Shown: positions 53,501 through 62,792 of the stretch, piece after piece | How the letters are laid out: each line of letters opens with the position of its first letter | How positions within the stretch are numbered: position 1 is the first letter of the stretch | Origin: an uncultured Bacteroidales bacterium | Lineage (GTDB): Bacteria > Bacteroidota > Bacteroidia > Bacteroidales > Bacteroidaceae | Length of the DNA stretch: 64,000 nucleotides | NCBI GenBank assembly: GCA_902796835.1 | Contig: CADBQP010000037.1 | Location: 62,001-126,000, forward strand | Reading direction: 5' to 3' | The notes under the pieces: model-generated | The model's database searches: none | Told to the model about the DNA's origin: nothing | Seen by the model: the letters and a program-made list of their open reading frames with translations, nothing else | Program-made: the position numbers and the translations under genes

Positions 53501-54938
53501 CTTGGATTTCGTAACGGCCTGCGTTCCACTTTCCGCTGAGAGCGACGTGGGAATAGGTGTGCCCTCCATAATTTATTTTAGGTACGGCCAACTGAATGTC
53601 GGCATGCTCGGCCTTTGCCAAATTGCGCACGTCGGCCTTTGCGCTAAAGGCTATAAGCGAAGGAAGGTCGCTTTCGGTGCCAAGCAGCTTGTTCAACGCT
53701 ATGCCATCGGAGCTTGCTGTGCCGGTGAGCCCGCCATCGGCATGACGAAGGTCAAGCGTGAGTGCTCCCACTGCAGTTTCGAGAACTCCCTTCAAGGCAT
53801 TAACGCCATCGACGCCGTAGGTCGCAGCTCCGCGATAGGCTACATGGCCCAGCTGGGCCAGCTCCTGAGGCAATTTCGCGCCAATGATTGTTTCGACCTC
53901 CCTGAGCGCTTCGGGGGCATTGACGCTCAGACTCAACGCAGGTGCACTGACTGAGAGTGGCTTGCCGCCCGGAAAAGTCAGAGTGGCGTTGCCATTGAGG
54001 GCAAGCAGGTTGTTGCTTCCGCTAAGCGAGAGACTGCGTAGAGCCAGCTTGCCCGGCTTGAGGTCAAAGTCGGTGTTGAATTCAAGCGTGTGGCTGATCT
54101 GCTTCAACTCAGGGATGAAACATGCCAGGTCGCGCGGGTCTACTATCACATTGCGCCACGTTCCGCTGCCGCGAAGCGTGGAAAACAGGCTGTCGGCATC
54201 ATAGGTCAGGGCCAGGCGCGGTTGCGCAATTGTTGTGTGGGGCAGTTTCAGCAAAAAGTCTTTCATCACAGCGCCTCGGCGGTTAGCTTCGATTTGCAGC
54301 CCCAGTTGCTGCACGTTGAGCCCGCTTCGTTCCTTAAACGACAAGGAACGCACACGCAGGCTCAGACTGTCGGGCAACCACCGCTTCAGCGAAAGATTGG
54401 CATCGACGTTTTCGAGACACAGGTGTGCCGGATTGAACGTTCCAGGTGTTGCCGGTTCAAGGCGATCGTCGTAGCAGATGTTCAGGCGGCGCAGGATGAT
54501 GGAATTGATGCGCAGGTCGGTTTTTGCTGGTTCGTCGCCTTCGGAAGCAAATGCGTCGACCACAAACTGAAAGTTGGGATCGGCCTGGGCAGAGTCGCGA
54601 TAGAGCTTCACATCGGCGTCGAGCAGCGAAACGGTGCGCAGCGAGATTTGCCCGCCGAGCAGGGGACGTAGCGCAATCTTTGCAGTAAGTGTGCCGGCCT
54701 GCAACATGGTTTGGCCCTGCTGGTCGTAGAGTTTCAGTCCGCGCAGCACTACTCTGTTGAAGAGCCCCACCTCGAAATCGCTGAGCTCCACTTTGGTGTT
54801 CAGCTTGGCCGACAGGGTTTGGGCCACGCGCTCGGTGAGAAAGCGTTGTGTGGGCCCAATGTTGAGAAACAGCAAAAGCAAGAGGTAGGCTCCCAACAGA
54901 GAGCCTGCCACTATGCGGAAGAAGTTTTTCAGTCTCAC
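50529..54938 (-). CDS. TamB/DUF490-domain translocation and assembly protein
   Basis: 1469 residues from a GTG at 54938. One N-terminal signal anchor (LLGAYLLLLLFLNIG) is followed by more than 1,000 residues of repeated beta-strands of the AsmA/TamB type, then the C-terminal DUF490 domain (about 1100-1440, with LNVLIDMQPDVPMRLIMDEKSG and GTVVFNGKPFDARLDLQAIY). Such proteins span the periplasm and may carry phospholipid between membranes or help outer-membrane proteins fold. Bacteroidetes have no classical TamA. A Glu-rich insert (EEEEEDDEG) lies before the DUF490 domain. Confidence 0.9.
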   Translation of the reverse strand: MRLKNFFRIVAGSLLGAYLLLLLFLNIGPTQRFLTERVAQTLSAKLNTKVELSDFEVGLFNRVVLRGLKLYDQQGQTMLQAGTLTAKIALRPLLGGQISLRTVSLLDADVKLYRDSAQADPNFQFVVDAFASEGDEPAKTDLRINSIILRRLNICYDDRLEPATPGTFNPAHLCLENVDANLSLKRWLPDSLSLRVRSLSFKERSGLNVQQLGLQIEANRRGAVMKDFLLKLPHTTIAQPRLALTYDADSLFSTLRGSGTWRNVIVDPRDLACFIPELKQISHTLEFNTDFDLKPGKLALRSLSLSGSNNLLALNGNATLTFPGGKPLSVSAPALSLSVNAPEALREVETIIGAKLPQELAQLGHVAYRGAATYGVDGVNALKGVLETAVGALTLDLRHADGGLTGTASSDGIALNKLLGTESDLPSLIAFSAKADVRNLAKAEHADIQLAVPKINYGGHTYSHVALSGKWNAGRYEIQARSADPSADFELHAAGKAKGWVPASVQGGLKVANLAVDRFLKASHLRDSRVSFSGRLSANTFEPSQMTADLGVSDFLWKRGDEVCAIDHLSLQAEPSERGTHMQLQSSFLDAGFDGQLSLPKFRQALMQIAERAMPGLETGEKKLASPQEWMVGLNLKDAKPLQQLLNVPLSLQGPLTLHGNLQSEGVHSVLTAHTAGLEYDGTELKNLRLYFRDENRQMSLLVQGEKELSDMMLKFAADLKGDADALRVNLNWTDVISGKFRGELDTRTLCLDRNVFSTELFPSEILIGDSIWDVHHGRFVWGSNHMEVDSFKLSHLGQSLSLNGAFASQQANTLHAHLEDLQLEYIFDLLDFHPVDFAGRATGDVSLSFADGDADAKGKLDVSQFKINNGLLGRLNLDGHFDATDGSLKLAASIAENAHTTLVNGNVSIANDTLDLYIESDGTRLDFMGIYFENFLDNFTGRAYGKTRLYGPFDNLDLEGDNWVSGGARILANGVNYRIDTAHVSLLPGDIHIEQASVSDGISGSGLGMGRIQHTGLGDFYYGFYFDIGSMLLYDRPQSANIPFDAKAYGSGAVQLEGRPNRLEALISVQLDSRTRFTYAMDTPDDYSQQELLTFQKRSDADTLLLAAETPKPAAPQAEEEEEDDEGTTDIYLNVLIDMQPDVPMRLIMDEKSGDDITAYGSGNIHATWFNKGAFNLYGTYTLSRGIYRMSVQDVIRKDFHFQPGGTVVFNGKPFDARLDLQAIYTVNSASLSDLSVATSLSDNSVKVNCLLNFAGHLQNPQVRFDLDLPSASEDVKQMVRSLISTEEEMNQQILYLLGVGRFYTFDFAQVQREGQTSQTASAMNSLLSNTLSSQLNDIIQNAVASSNWTIGTNLSTGNYGWRDMEVEGILSGRLLNNRLLFNGNLGYRERMTQTTGTNFVGDFDLQYLLTPKGTVRLKAYSQMNDRYFTKNTLTTQGIGIMVQHDFNSFADIFKSKKRKAKSAAKNK

Positions 54939-54980
54939 CTTTTAAAATTAGTGTTCGAGCAAAGGTGCACTCCTGTGTCT

Positions 54981-56435
54981 TTAGGCTTTAGACTCGTCGG
55001 CCTCGGACGCAGCAGGAGTGATGTTGGGAGCCTCGAGCCCGTAATTGTTTTTCATGTCAAGGCCCTTCAGCACGAGCCCGAGCAGGAGGGCCAATACGCC
55101 CAAGCTTGCAAAGATGCACATCGGCACGGTGTAGTTGAGCTTCGTGGGGTCGTCCACTCCGGGGTTCACGGCCGTGAGCGTTTTGCCAATGATCATGGGG
55201 AAGGCATAAAGGCCAATGTTTTGTATCCAGAAGATTACGGCATAGGCCGAGCCGAGGAGTTTTTTGTCGACCAACTTAGGCACGCTGGGCCACAATGCTG
55301 CCGGCACGAGCGAGAAGCTGATGCCCAGCAATACGATACTTGCGAGCGTGAGGAAAGTATCTTGTGTCCAGGGAACGAGGAAGGCGAAGCTCAGATGGCA
55401 GACAATCATCAAAACGGCTCCGAGAATGAGCATTGTAGCTCCCTTTCCGCGACGGTCGAGGAAGTTTCCAAGAAACGGCGTAATGGCGGCTGCGCCGAGG
55501 GGGAACACGGAGAAGACCATTCCTGCCGTCTTGGCCGAATAGCCCAGGTTACATTGAAGCATGTTGACGGCATATTTTTGGAACGGGAATATGGCACTGT
55601 AGTAGAGCACGCAGAGCAAGGCCACAATCCAAAAGACTTTGCTCGTAAAGATGTATTTGAGGTCGGAAATCTTGAAGGGGTCGTCTTTCTCTTCGGTATT
55701 TCCCTCTTGCGACTCGAGCTTTTTGTCCATAAAACCATAGACAATGAAGCAAATGAGTCCGATGAGCATGAGCAGCACGCTGAAGGCGACGGGACGGCTC
55801 ACACTCACCTTGCCGCCAAGCGAGGCTATGACGGGCGCGCCCACCATGACAACGGCTACGCCAATGCGGGCGATGGCCATTTCAATGCCCATGGCGAGCG
55901 CCATCTCCTTGCCATGGAACCATTTCACGATGCCACGGCTCACGGTGATGCCGGCCATTTCTACGCCGCAGCCAAAGAGCATGAAGCCAATGGCGCTGAG
56001 CTTTGCGCTGGCGGGCATTCCTTCATAGAACGGCGTGACGTTCCACCATTCCTGGGGAAGATTAAGTATGCTGTCAAAGAATCTTTCAACGCCGCTGCCC
56101 ACAAAGGCATCGGTCACGGCATAGTAGTTAATGCAACCGCCGAAGAGCATCACTGCGCCCGAGAGGATGGCCGTGAAGCGCACTCCCATTTTGTCGAGAA
56201 TGATTCCGGCAATGATGAGGAAGAAGACGAAAACGTTGAGGAACGTTTCTGAGCCGGCAAAGTTGCCGAATGCCATGCTGTCCCAGCCGCGCTGCTCTTG
56301 CATCAGGTGTTTGAGCGGCGAGAGCACGTCCATGAAAATGTATCCGAAGAACATGGCGCTGGCCAGAAGCACGAGCGCTGTCCAACGTGCGGCTTTAGAG
56401 TCGCGAAGCGTAAGTTTAGTGGTTTGTGTTGACAT
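54981..56435 (-). CDS. MFS transporter resembling MFSD1-type carriers
   Basis: 484 residues with about twelve hydrophobic segments. FGYIFMDVLSPL in helix 1, the DKMGVRFTAILSG loop and ALWPSVPKLVDKKLLGSAYAVIFWIQNIGL recall eukaryotic MFSD1, a dipeptide carrier, in which I recall a similar ALWP...LGTAYG...IQNLGL pattern. It lies on the same strand, 158 bases after a secreted S9 peptidase, which fits uptake of dipeptides, but sugar-phosphate permease-like members are also similar. The C-terminal tail is acidic. Confidence 0.75.
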   Translation of the reverse strand: MSTQTTKLTLRDSKAARWTALVLLASAMFFGYIFMDVLSPLKHLMQEQRGWDSMAFGNFAGSETFLNVFVFFLIIAGIILDKMGVRFTAILSGAVMLFGGCINYYAVTDAFVGSGVERFFDSILNLPQEWWNVTPFYEGMPASAKLSAIGFMLFGCGVEMAGITVSRGIVKWFHGKEMALAMGIEMAIARIGVAVVMVGAPVIASLGGKVSVSRPVAFSVLLMLIGLICFIVYGFMDKKLESQEGNTEEKDDPFKISDLKYIFTSKVFWIVALLCVLYYSAIFPFQKYAVNMLQCNLGYSAKTAGMVFSVFPLGAAAITPFLGNFLDRRGKGATMLILGAVLMIVCHLSFAFLVPWTQDTFLTLASIVLLGISFSLVPAALWPSVPKLVDKKLLGSAYAVIFWIQNIGLYAFPMIIGKTLTAVNPGVDDPTKLNYTVPMCIFASLGVLALLLGLVLKGLDMKNNYGLEAPNITPAASEADESKA

Positions 56436-56470
56436 GTTTATATTTTTATTTGTGTTTGTCGAAAATTATT

Positions 56471-56573
56471 TGTCGGCTGCGAAAAAAACAAGTCGGCAGG
56501 CACTATTTCCTGTCGCCGCCGTTGTGGAAACTGTCGCGGCGAGAGTTTTTCCTATTGGGCCGATAGTTTATTT
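56471..56573. repeat. 21-bp-period units before the MFS gene
   Basis: Clear cores at 56515 (gccg), 56536 (gcgg) and 56557 (gggc), 21 bases apart; two degenerate ones lie near 56473 and 56494. The first two clear cores are complementary (tcgccgc with gcggcga) and TTTTT follows (56546-56550). The array lies between the S9 peptidase and MFS genes. Confidence 0.8.
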
Positions 56574-56593
56574 TCGGATGCCTTGAGGCATGA

Positions 56594-58741
56594 CTAATTC
56601 TTCAGCCACTTGTCGAGCCATCGGCGGAAGGTGCGCTGCCAGAGCACACCGTTCTGTGGTTTAAGCACCCAGTGGTTTTCGTCGGGGAAGAGCAGCATCT
56701 GGGCAGGCAGTCCGCGCATGCGGGCTGCGGCAAAGGCGCTCTCAGCCTGGGTATATTCAATGCGGAAGTCGCGCTGGCCGTGAATGCAAAGTATAGGGGT
56801 GTCCCAACGGTCGACGTAGAGATGGGGACTCTCGCGATAGGCTTTCTGCATCTGCCCGTCGGCAGCCTTAACCCAAGGAGCAGAGCCAAGGTCCCAGTTG
56901 GGGAACCACATCTCTTCGGTTTCCACGTATTGCTGCTGGGTGTTATAGATGCCATCGTGGGCAATGAAGGCCTTGAAGCGCTTGTTGTGGTTGCCGGCCA
57001 GCCAATAGACGCTGAAACCGCCAAAACTGGCACCCACGGCGCCGAGGCGGTCTTTGTCCACATAGGGCTCACGGCAAATGTCGTCAATGGCCGAAAGATA
57101 GTCGCTCATGCAGAGCCCCGTATAGTCGCCACTGATTTCCTCAAGCCACTCCATGCCGTAACCAGGCAGTCCGCGGCGGTTAGGGGCTATGACTATGTAG
57201 CCGCCGGCAGCCATCATCTGGAAATTCCAGCGGTAGCTCCAAAACTGACTGACGGGCGACTGCGGACCACCCTCGCAATAGAGCAACGTAGGATACTTTT
57301 TCGAAGCATCAAAGTGCGGAGGATAAATTACCCAGCACTGCTCCTTCTTGCCGTCGACGGTCTCCACCCAGCGCTCCTTCACTTCGCCAAACGTAATGTG
57401 GTTGTAGAAATGTTTGTTTTCGAAGGTGAGTTGCGTGGCCTTGCCCTCGAAGTCTACGAGATAGACCTCGTCGGCCTGACTCATGCTGTGGCGCTTAGCC
57501 AAGAGGGCTTTGCCATTACCGGCGAGGCCCTGTAGCACGTAGTCGTGCACGCCCTCGGTGAGCTTTTCGACCTGGCCTTTCAGACTGGTGCGATAGATTT
57601 GCGTGGTGGCGTGCCAGCAAGCCGTGAAGTAGAGGTTTTTCGACTTTGTGTCCCAACAAAATTCGTTCACCCCGGTTTCGAGGCTTTCGGTGACGTAGGT
57701 TTTCTTGCCCGTGGCGAGCTCGTAGAGGCAAAGGCGGGTGCGGTCGCTTTCATATCCGTCGCGCTCCATGCTGAGCCAAGCCACGTAGCGACCATCGGGC
57801 GAGAACTGGGGATTTTGGTCGTAGCCCATATTCTCGTCGGCCTTATAGGCATTTACAGCTTGGTTCTCAAACGAGCGGACGTCGTCGGTGGCAGCCGCAA
57901 CAAAGGCATCCGACTTACAGAGGTTGCGCGTTTGGCGCGTAGCTATGTCGTAGAGAAAAATGTCGCTGTCGGTGCTCACGGCATAAGCCTTGCCCACTTT
58001 TTTGCGACAAGTGTAGGCCACACTCTTGCCGTCGGGCGAAAAAGCGAGCTGCTCCACGCCGCCAAAAGGAAGCATGGGACATTCATAAGGCTCACCTTCG
58101 AGCATGTCGACGGCGCCACAAATTTTTTCGCCGTCAAAGTTTGCCAAAAACGGATGGGGAATCTCGGTTACGTAAGTGTCCCAATGCTTATACATCAGGT
58201 CGTTGATAACCATGCCCGTGGCTTTGGGCAGGTCGGCGTCGTTGTCTTGTATCGACGTCGTGGTGTGCACTTCCTTGATGAGCACAATGTGTCGCTCGTC
58301 GGGCGCCATCAAGAATTCTGCCACGTCGTCGGGCTCGTCCGAAAGCTGGCGGCGACCTGTGCCGTCGACCTTCATGGCCCACACCTGCGACTTGCCGCTT
58401 TCGCTGCACAGGAAGGCTATTTGACGGCCACCGTCAAAGAACACGGCTCCGCGCTCGCTCTTCGAATCCTGAGTGAGCAAAGTGGGCTCCTTGGCTCCGT
58501 GGCTAAGCAGATAGAGCACACTGCGGCTTTTATTCTGCTCCACGTTGTAGTAGCTGACGTTATAGAGCGTATGACCTTGGGGCGACTGCACCGCAGAACC
58601 GATGCGCCCCATGGCCCAAAGGGCCTCGGGGGTGAAGATGTCGCTCTCGAATTTCATGGAGCTGCGTCCTATGGTTGGTTGTGCCGACATAAGTGTTGAC
58701 AAGCTGAGGATAAGAAAAAGTAGAAGCGATTTTGTTTTCAT
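56594..58741 (-). CDS. secreted S9-family prolyl-oligopeptidase-like peptidase
   Basis: 715 residues with a signal peptide (cleavage near SAQP, about residue 21). Residues 30-430 form a beta-propeller of WD40/PD40 blades (FSPDGKSVAYTC, FSPDGRYVAWLS). The alpha/beta-hydrolase domain carries GASFGGF (nucleophile Ser), HGQRDFR (Asp) and DENHWV (His), so the catalytic triad is complete. Such enzymes remove dipeptides or cleave after proline; DPP5-like activity is plausible. Lies 9 bases after yidC and is probably co-transcribed with pyrG-yidC. Confidence 0.93.
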   Translation of the reverse strand: MKTKSLLLFLILSLSTLMSAQPTIGRSSMKFESDIFTPEALWAMGRIGSAVQSPQGHTLYNVSYYNVEQNKSRSVLYLLSHGAKEPTLLTQDSKSERGAVFFDGGRQIAFLCSESGKSQVWAMKVDGTGRRQLSDEPDDVAEFLMAPDERHIVLIKEVHTTTSIQDNDADLPKATGMVINDLMYKHWDTYVTEIPHPFLANFDGEKICGAVDMLEGEPYECPMLPFGGVEQLAFSPDGKSVAYTCRKKVGKAYAVSTDSDIFLYDIATRQTRNLCKSDAFVAAATDDVRSFENQAVNAYKADENMGYDQNPQFSPDGRYVAWLSMERDGYESDRTRLCLYELATGKKTYVTESLETGVNEFCWDTKSKNLYFTACWHATTQIYRTSLKGQVEKLTEGVHDYVLQGLAGNGKALLAKRHSMSQADEVYLVDFEGKATQLTFENKHFYNHITFGEVKERWVETVDGKKEQCWVIYPPHFDASKKYPTLLYCEGGPQSPVSQFWSYRWNFQMMAAGGYIVIAPNRRGLPGYGMEWLEEISGDYTGLCMSDYLSAIDDICREPYVDKDRLGAVGASFGGFSVYWLAGNHNKRFKAFIAHDGIYNTQQQYVETEEMWFPNWDLGSAPWVKAADGQMQKAYRESPHLYVDRWDTPILCIHGQRDFRIEYTQAESAFAAARMRGLPAQMLLFPDENHWVLKPQNGVLWQRTFRRWLDKWLKN

Positions 58742-58749
58742 AACAAAGG

Positions 58750-60657
58750 CTATTTATTCTTGGGGTTACGTTGTTGCTGCTGTCGCTTGCGCAGTTCTTC
58801 CTGCTGTTCCTGCAGGGCAGCCAGGCGGGCAGCCAGTCCGCTCTGCCGCTTGGCAGGATTGTGCTTGTTGGCCTCGTAGTTTGCCTCAAGCTTCGCCAGG
58901 AGTTTGGCGTCGTCGGTCGACTTTCGGAGATACCACATCACCAGTGCACCGGCCAAAAGCGAAATAAAATAATAGTAGTTCAGACCTGACGAATACTTGT
59001 TGAACATGAAGAAGAAGAACACGGGCATGAGGAACATCATCCACTGCATGATCTTCATTTGCTGTGCCTGCTCGCCCGACATGGTGTCGCGCTGCTGACG
59101 CATCATGAGCACACTGTAGATTACGTTGGTCACGCAGAAGAGCAGACAAAAGAGACTGAGGTGATTACCTATGAGGGGCAATTCGGCAGGCCAGCTCAAG
59201 AGGCTGTCATACGTGCTTAAGTCTTCGGCCCAGAGGAAGCGCTCCTGACGAAGTTCGATGGCATTTGGCACGAAGTTGAACATGGCAATCCAGATGGGCA
59301 TCTGCACGAGCATGGGCAGGCAGCCGCCCATGGGACTGACGCCATATTGGCTATAGAGTGCCATGGTCTCTTGCTGACGCTTCATGGCGTCTTCCGTCTT
59401 GGGGTATTTCTTGGCAATTTCGTCGACTTTTGGTTTCAGCACGCGCATTTTGGCACTGCTCAGGTAGCTCTTCTTCGAAGGCACATAAACGATGATGCGC
59501 AGCAGAATGGTGATGAGCAGCAGGACCACGCCCATAGGCAATCCCATCTGCGTAAGCCAGTCGAACACATAGATGGTGAAGTAGCGGTTTATCCAACGTA
59601 CGATGGGCCAGCCCAGGTATACGAGCTCCTCAAGGTCTTGGTCGGCCTGCGCAAGCCGATGTTCGTCCATCGACTGCAGGAGGCGGTAGTTGTTAGGTCC
59701 GAAGTAGTATTGGAAACCTGTGGCTTGCTTTCCGGCAGGGTCGAAGGCGACGTCGGCCTCGGCCGTGTAGCTTTTCAGAAATCCGGAACCCTCTTCTTCT
59801 TGCTGGCTCTTCAGGCTTACGTTCTCAAAGCCTGCGTTCGCGTGGTCGGCGCTGCCGGCAGCCATAAGCAGGCTGCTGAAGTATTGGTTCTTGAAGGCAA
59901 TCCAATCCACGCCGCCTGTGACGCTCGTCTCGTCGTTGCCCTGCTCCTTGAGCTTTTCGGTGTCGTCGCCGCTGAGCTTATAGGTGAGTGTGCTGTACAT
60001 GTTTTCGAAGTAGAAGCCTTTTTCCTGTTGACGCACGCGGTCTTTCCACGTGATGGCAAGGCTTTTGGTCTTAGCACCGAAGTCGTTTTGCATGCCGACA
60101 ACGCGCACGAACATATTGAGCAGGTAGTTGTTGGGAACGAGGGCGTAATCGACGGCTATCTCGCGGCCGCTCTCGTCCTTTAGCTGCAGGGTAAGCGTGG
60201 AGTCGCTCTTTGCAACCACACTGAAGGCATAGTCGGCCAGGCGAAGGTTTTGATGCTTGGTTTCGAGCACGATGTCGGTGCTCGCATCGGCAGAGTTGTA
60301 GAGGCAAAGTGCCTCATTGCGACCGGCATTGTAGTCGTCGTAGCTTTTGAACTCCTTGAGCCATACACTCTCGACGGCGCCACCCTTGGTGTTGACGTTG
60401 ACTTTTATTTTTTCGTTCTCGAGCGTCACCACTTCGCCCTTTCCACTGATGGCCGGGGCAAAGAGACCCGTCGTGTCGGGCGAGGCAGCAGCGATGGAAG
60501 CGGCGGGAGTGGGTTGCGACGACTCGGCCTTCTGTTTTTCGGCCTGCTCTGGCTGGTGCTGCGCGGCAATTTGCTCTTGCGTTGGGGTGTTGAAGTAACT
60601 GAAGCCCACCAAGACGAGCACGATGAGCAACATTCCTATTACTGTGTTCTTATCCAT
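58750..60657 (-). CDS. yidC: membrane protein insertase YidC
   Basis: 635 residues. An N-terminal helix (MDKNTVIGMLLIVLVLVGFSYF) is followed by a periplasmic beta-sandwich domain to about 340. The conserved C-terminal part has five helices with GVSPMGGCLPMLVQMPIWIAMF. The C-terminal tail is basic and rich in Gln and Lys, as in ribosome-binding tails. It inserts membrane proteins with or without the Sec system. Lies 41 bases after pyrG. Confidence 0.96.
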   Translation of the reverse strand: MDKNTVIGMLLIVLVLVGFSYFNTPTQEQIAAQHQPEQAEKQKAESSQPTPAASIAAASPDTTGLFAPAISGKGEVVTLENEKIKVNVNTKGGAVESVWLKEFKSYDDYNAGRNEALCLYNSADASTDIVLETKHQNLRLADYAFSVVAKSDSTLTLQLKDESGREIAVDYALVPNNYLLNMFVRVVGMQNDFGAKTKSLAITWKDRVRQQEKGFYFENMYSTLTYKLSGDDTEKLKEQGNDETSVTGGVDWIAFKNQYFSSLLMAAGSADHANAGFENVSLKSQQEEEGSGFLKSYTAEADVAFDPAGKQATGFQYYFGPNNYRLLQSMDEHRLAQADQDLEELVYLGWPIVRWINRYFTIYVFDWLTQMGLPMGVVLLLITILLRIIVYVPSKKSYLSSAKMRVLKPKVDEIAKKYPKTEDAMKRQQETMALYSQYGVSPMGGCLPMLVQMPIWIAMFNFVPNAIELRQERFLWAEDLSTYDSLLSWPAELPLIGNHLSLFCLLFCVTNVIYSVLMMRQQRDTMSGEQAQQMKIMQWMMFLMPVFFFFMFNKYSSGLNYYYFISLLAGALVMWYLRKSTDDAKLLAKLEANYEANKHNPAKRQSGLAARLAALQEQQEELRKRQQQQRNPKNK

Positions 60658-60698
60658 TATTTACGGTTGGTTATATATTTCTGGGGGTTGACGTTCTA

Positions 60699-62324
<1,626 letters not shown>

Positions 62325-62497
62325 CTACGCGCACGCACGTACGCGAAAATAAAACAGCGCAAAAATAAGCAAAAATCGCCACTCGACGAAGCCCACGGCC
62401 ACCTTTGTTGCAAACTCTCTCACAAAAACACTGGCAGCGCGCTGTCAATCGGCCCGCGAGCCGCTTGTTAGGAACACGCAGGCCAGTGACAAAAAAC

Positions 62498-62643
62498 AAA
62501 GCCGAGGAGGCTTTCAACAAGCTCGAAGATACTTTAAACAAGCTCGGAGATATTTTAAACTGTCGCCGCGATAGTTTCAACAACTGCCGCGATAGTTTCA
62601 ACAACTGCCGCGATAGTTTCAACAACTGCCGCAATAGTTTCGG
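62498..62643. repeat. 21-bp-period array, 7 units of two types
   Basis: Core positions 62502, 62523, 62544, 62565, 62586, 62607 and 62628, each exactly 21 apart. The first three are of the ctcgga type (the first degenerate), the last four of the gccgcgatagtttcaac type, three of them nearly identical. All point the same way, unlike most arrays. It fills the centre of the divergent pyrG / DUF3078 gap; the rest of 62298-62732 has nothing else. Confidence 0.95.
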
Positions 62644-62732
62644 GGCGCTCCCGCCGGCTTTTTCGCGACTGCCACTCCCTGTTCCACAAAGCGGCCGAAG
62701 AAGCACATCAAGCGCATTTTTCGCCTTTTTCC

Positions 62733-62763
62733 TTGGCTCGCCCACGCTTTTGGCGTAACTTCG
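62733..62763 (+). promoter_or_regulatory. possible promoter of the DUF3078 gene
   Basis: TTG (62733-62735), 20 bases, TAACTTCG (62756-62763), one mismatch to TAnnTTTG, 29 bases before the ATG at 62793. Confidence 0.45.
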
Positions 62764-62792
62764 CTCTCGCAAACGAAACAATCGCAAAAACG

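Noticed and set aside
62498..62643. Could the array be a small CRISPR?
   Set aside because: There are no unique spacers; the units adjoin directly and no cas gene is in the window.
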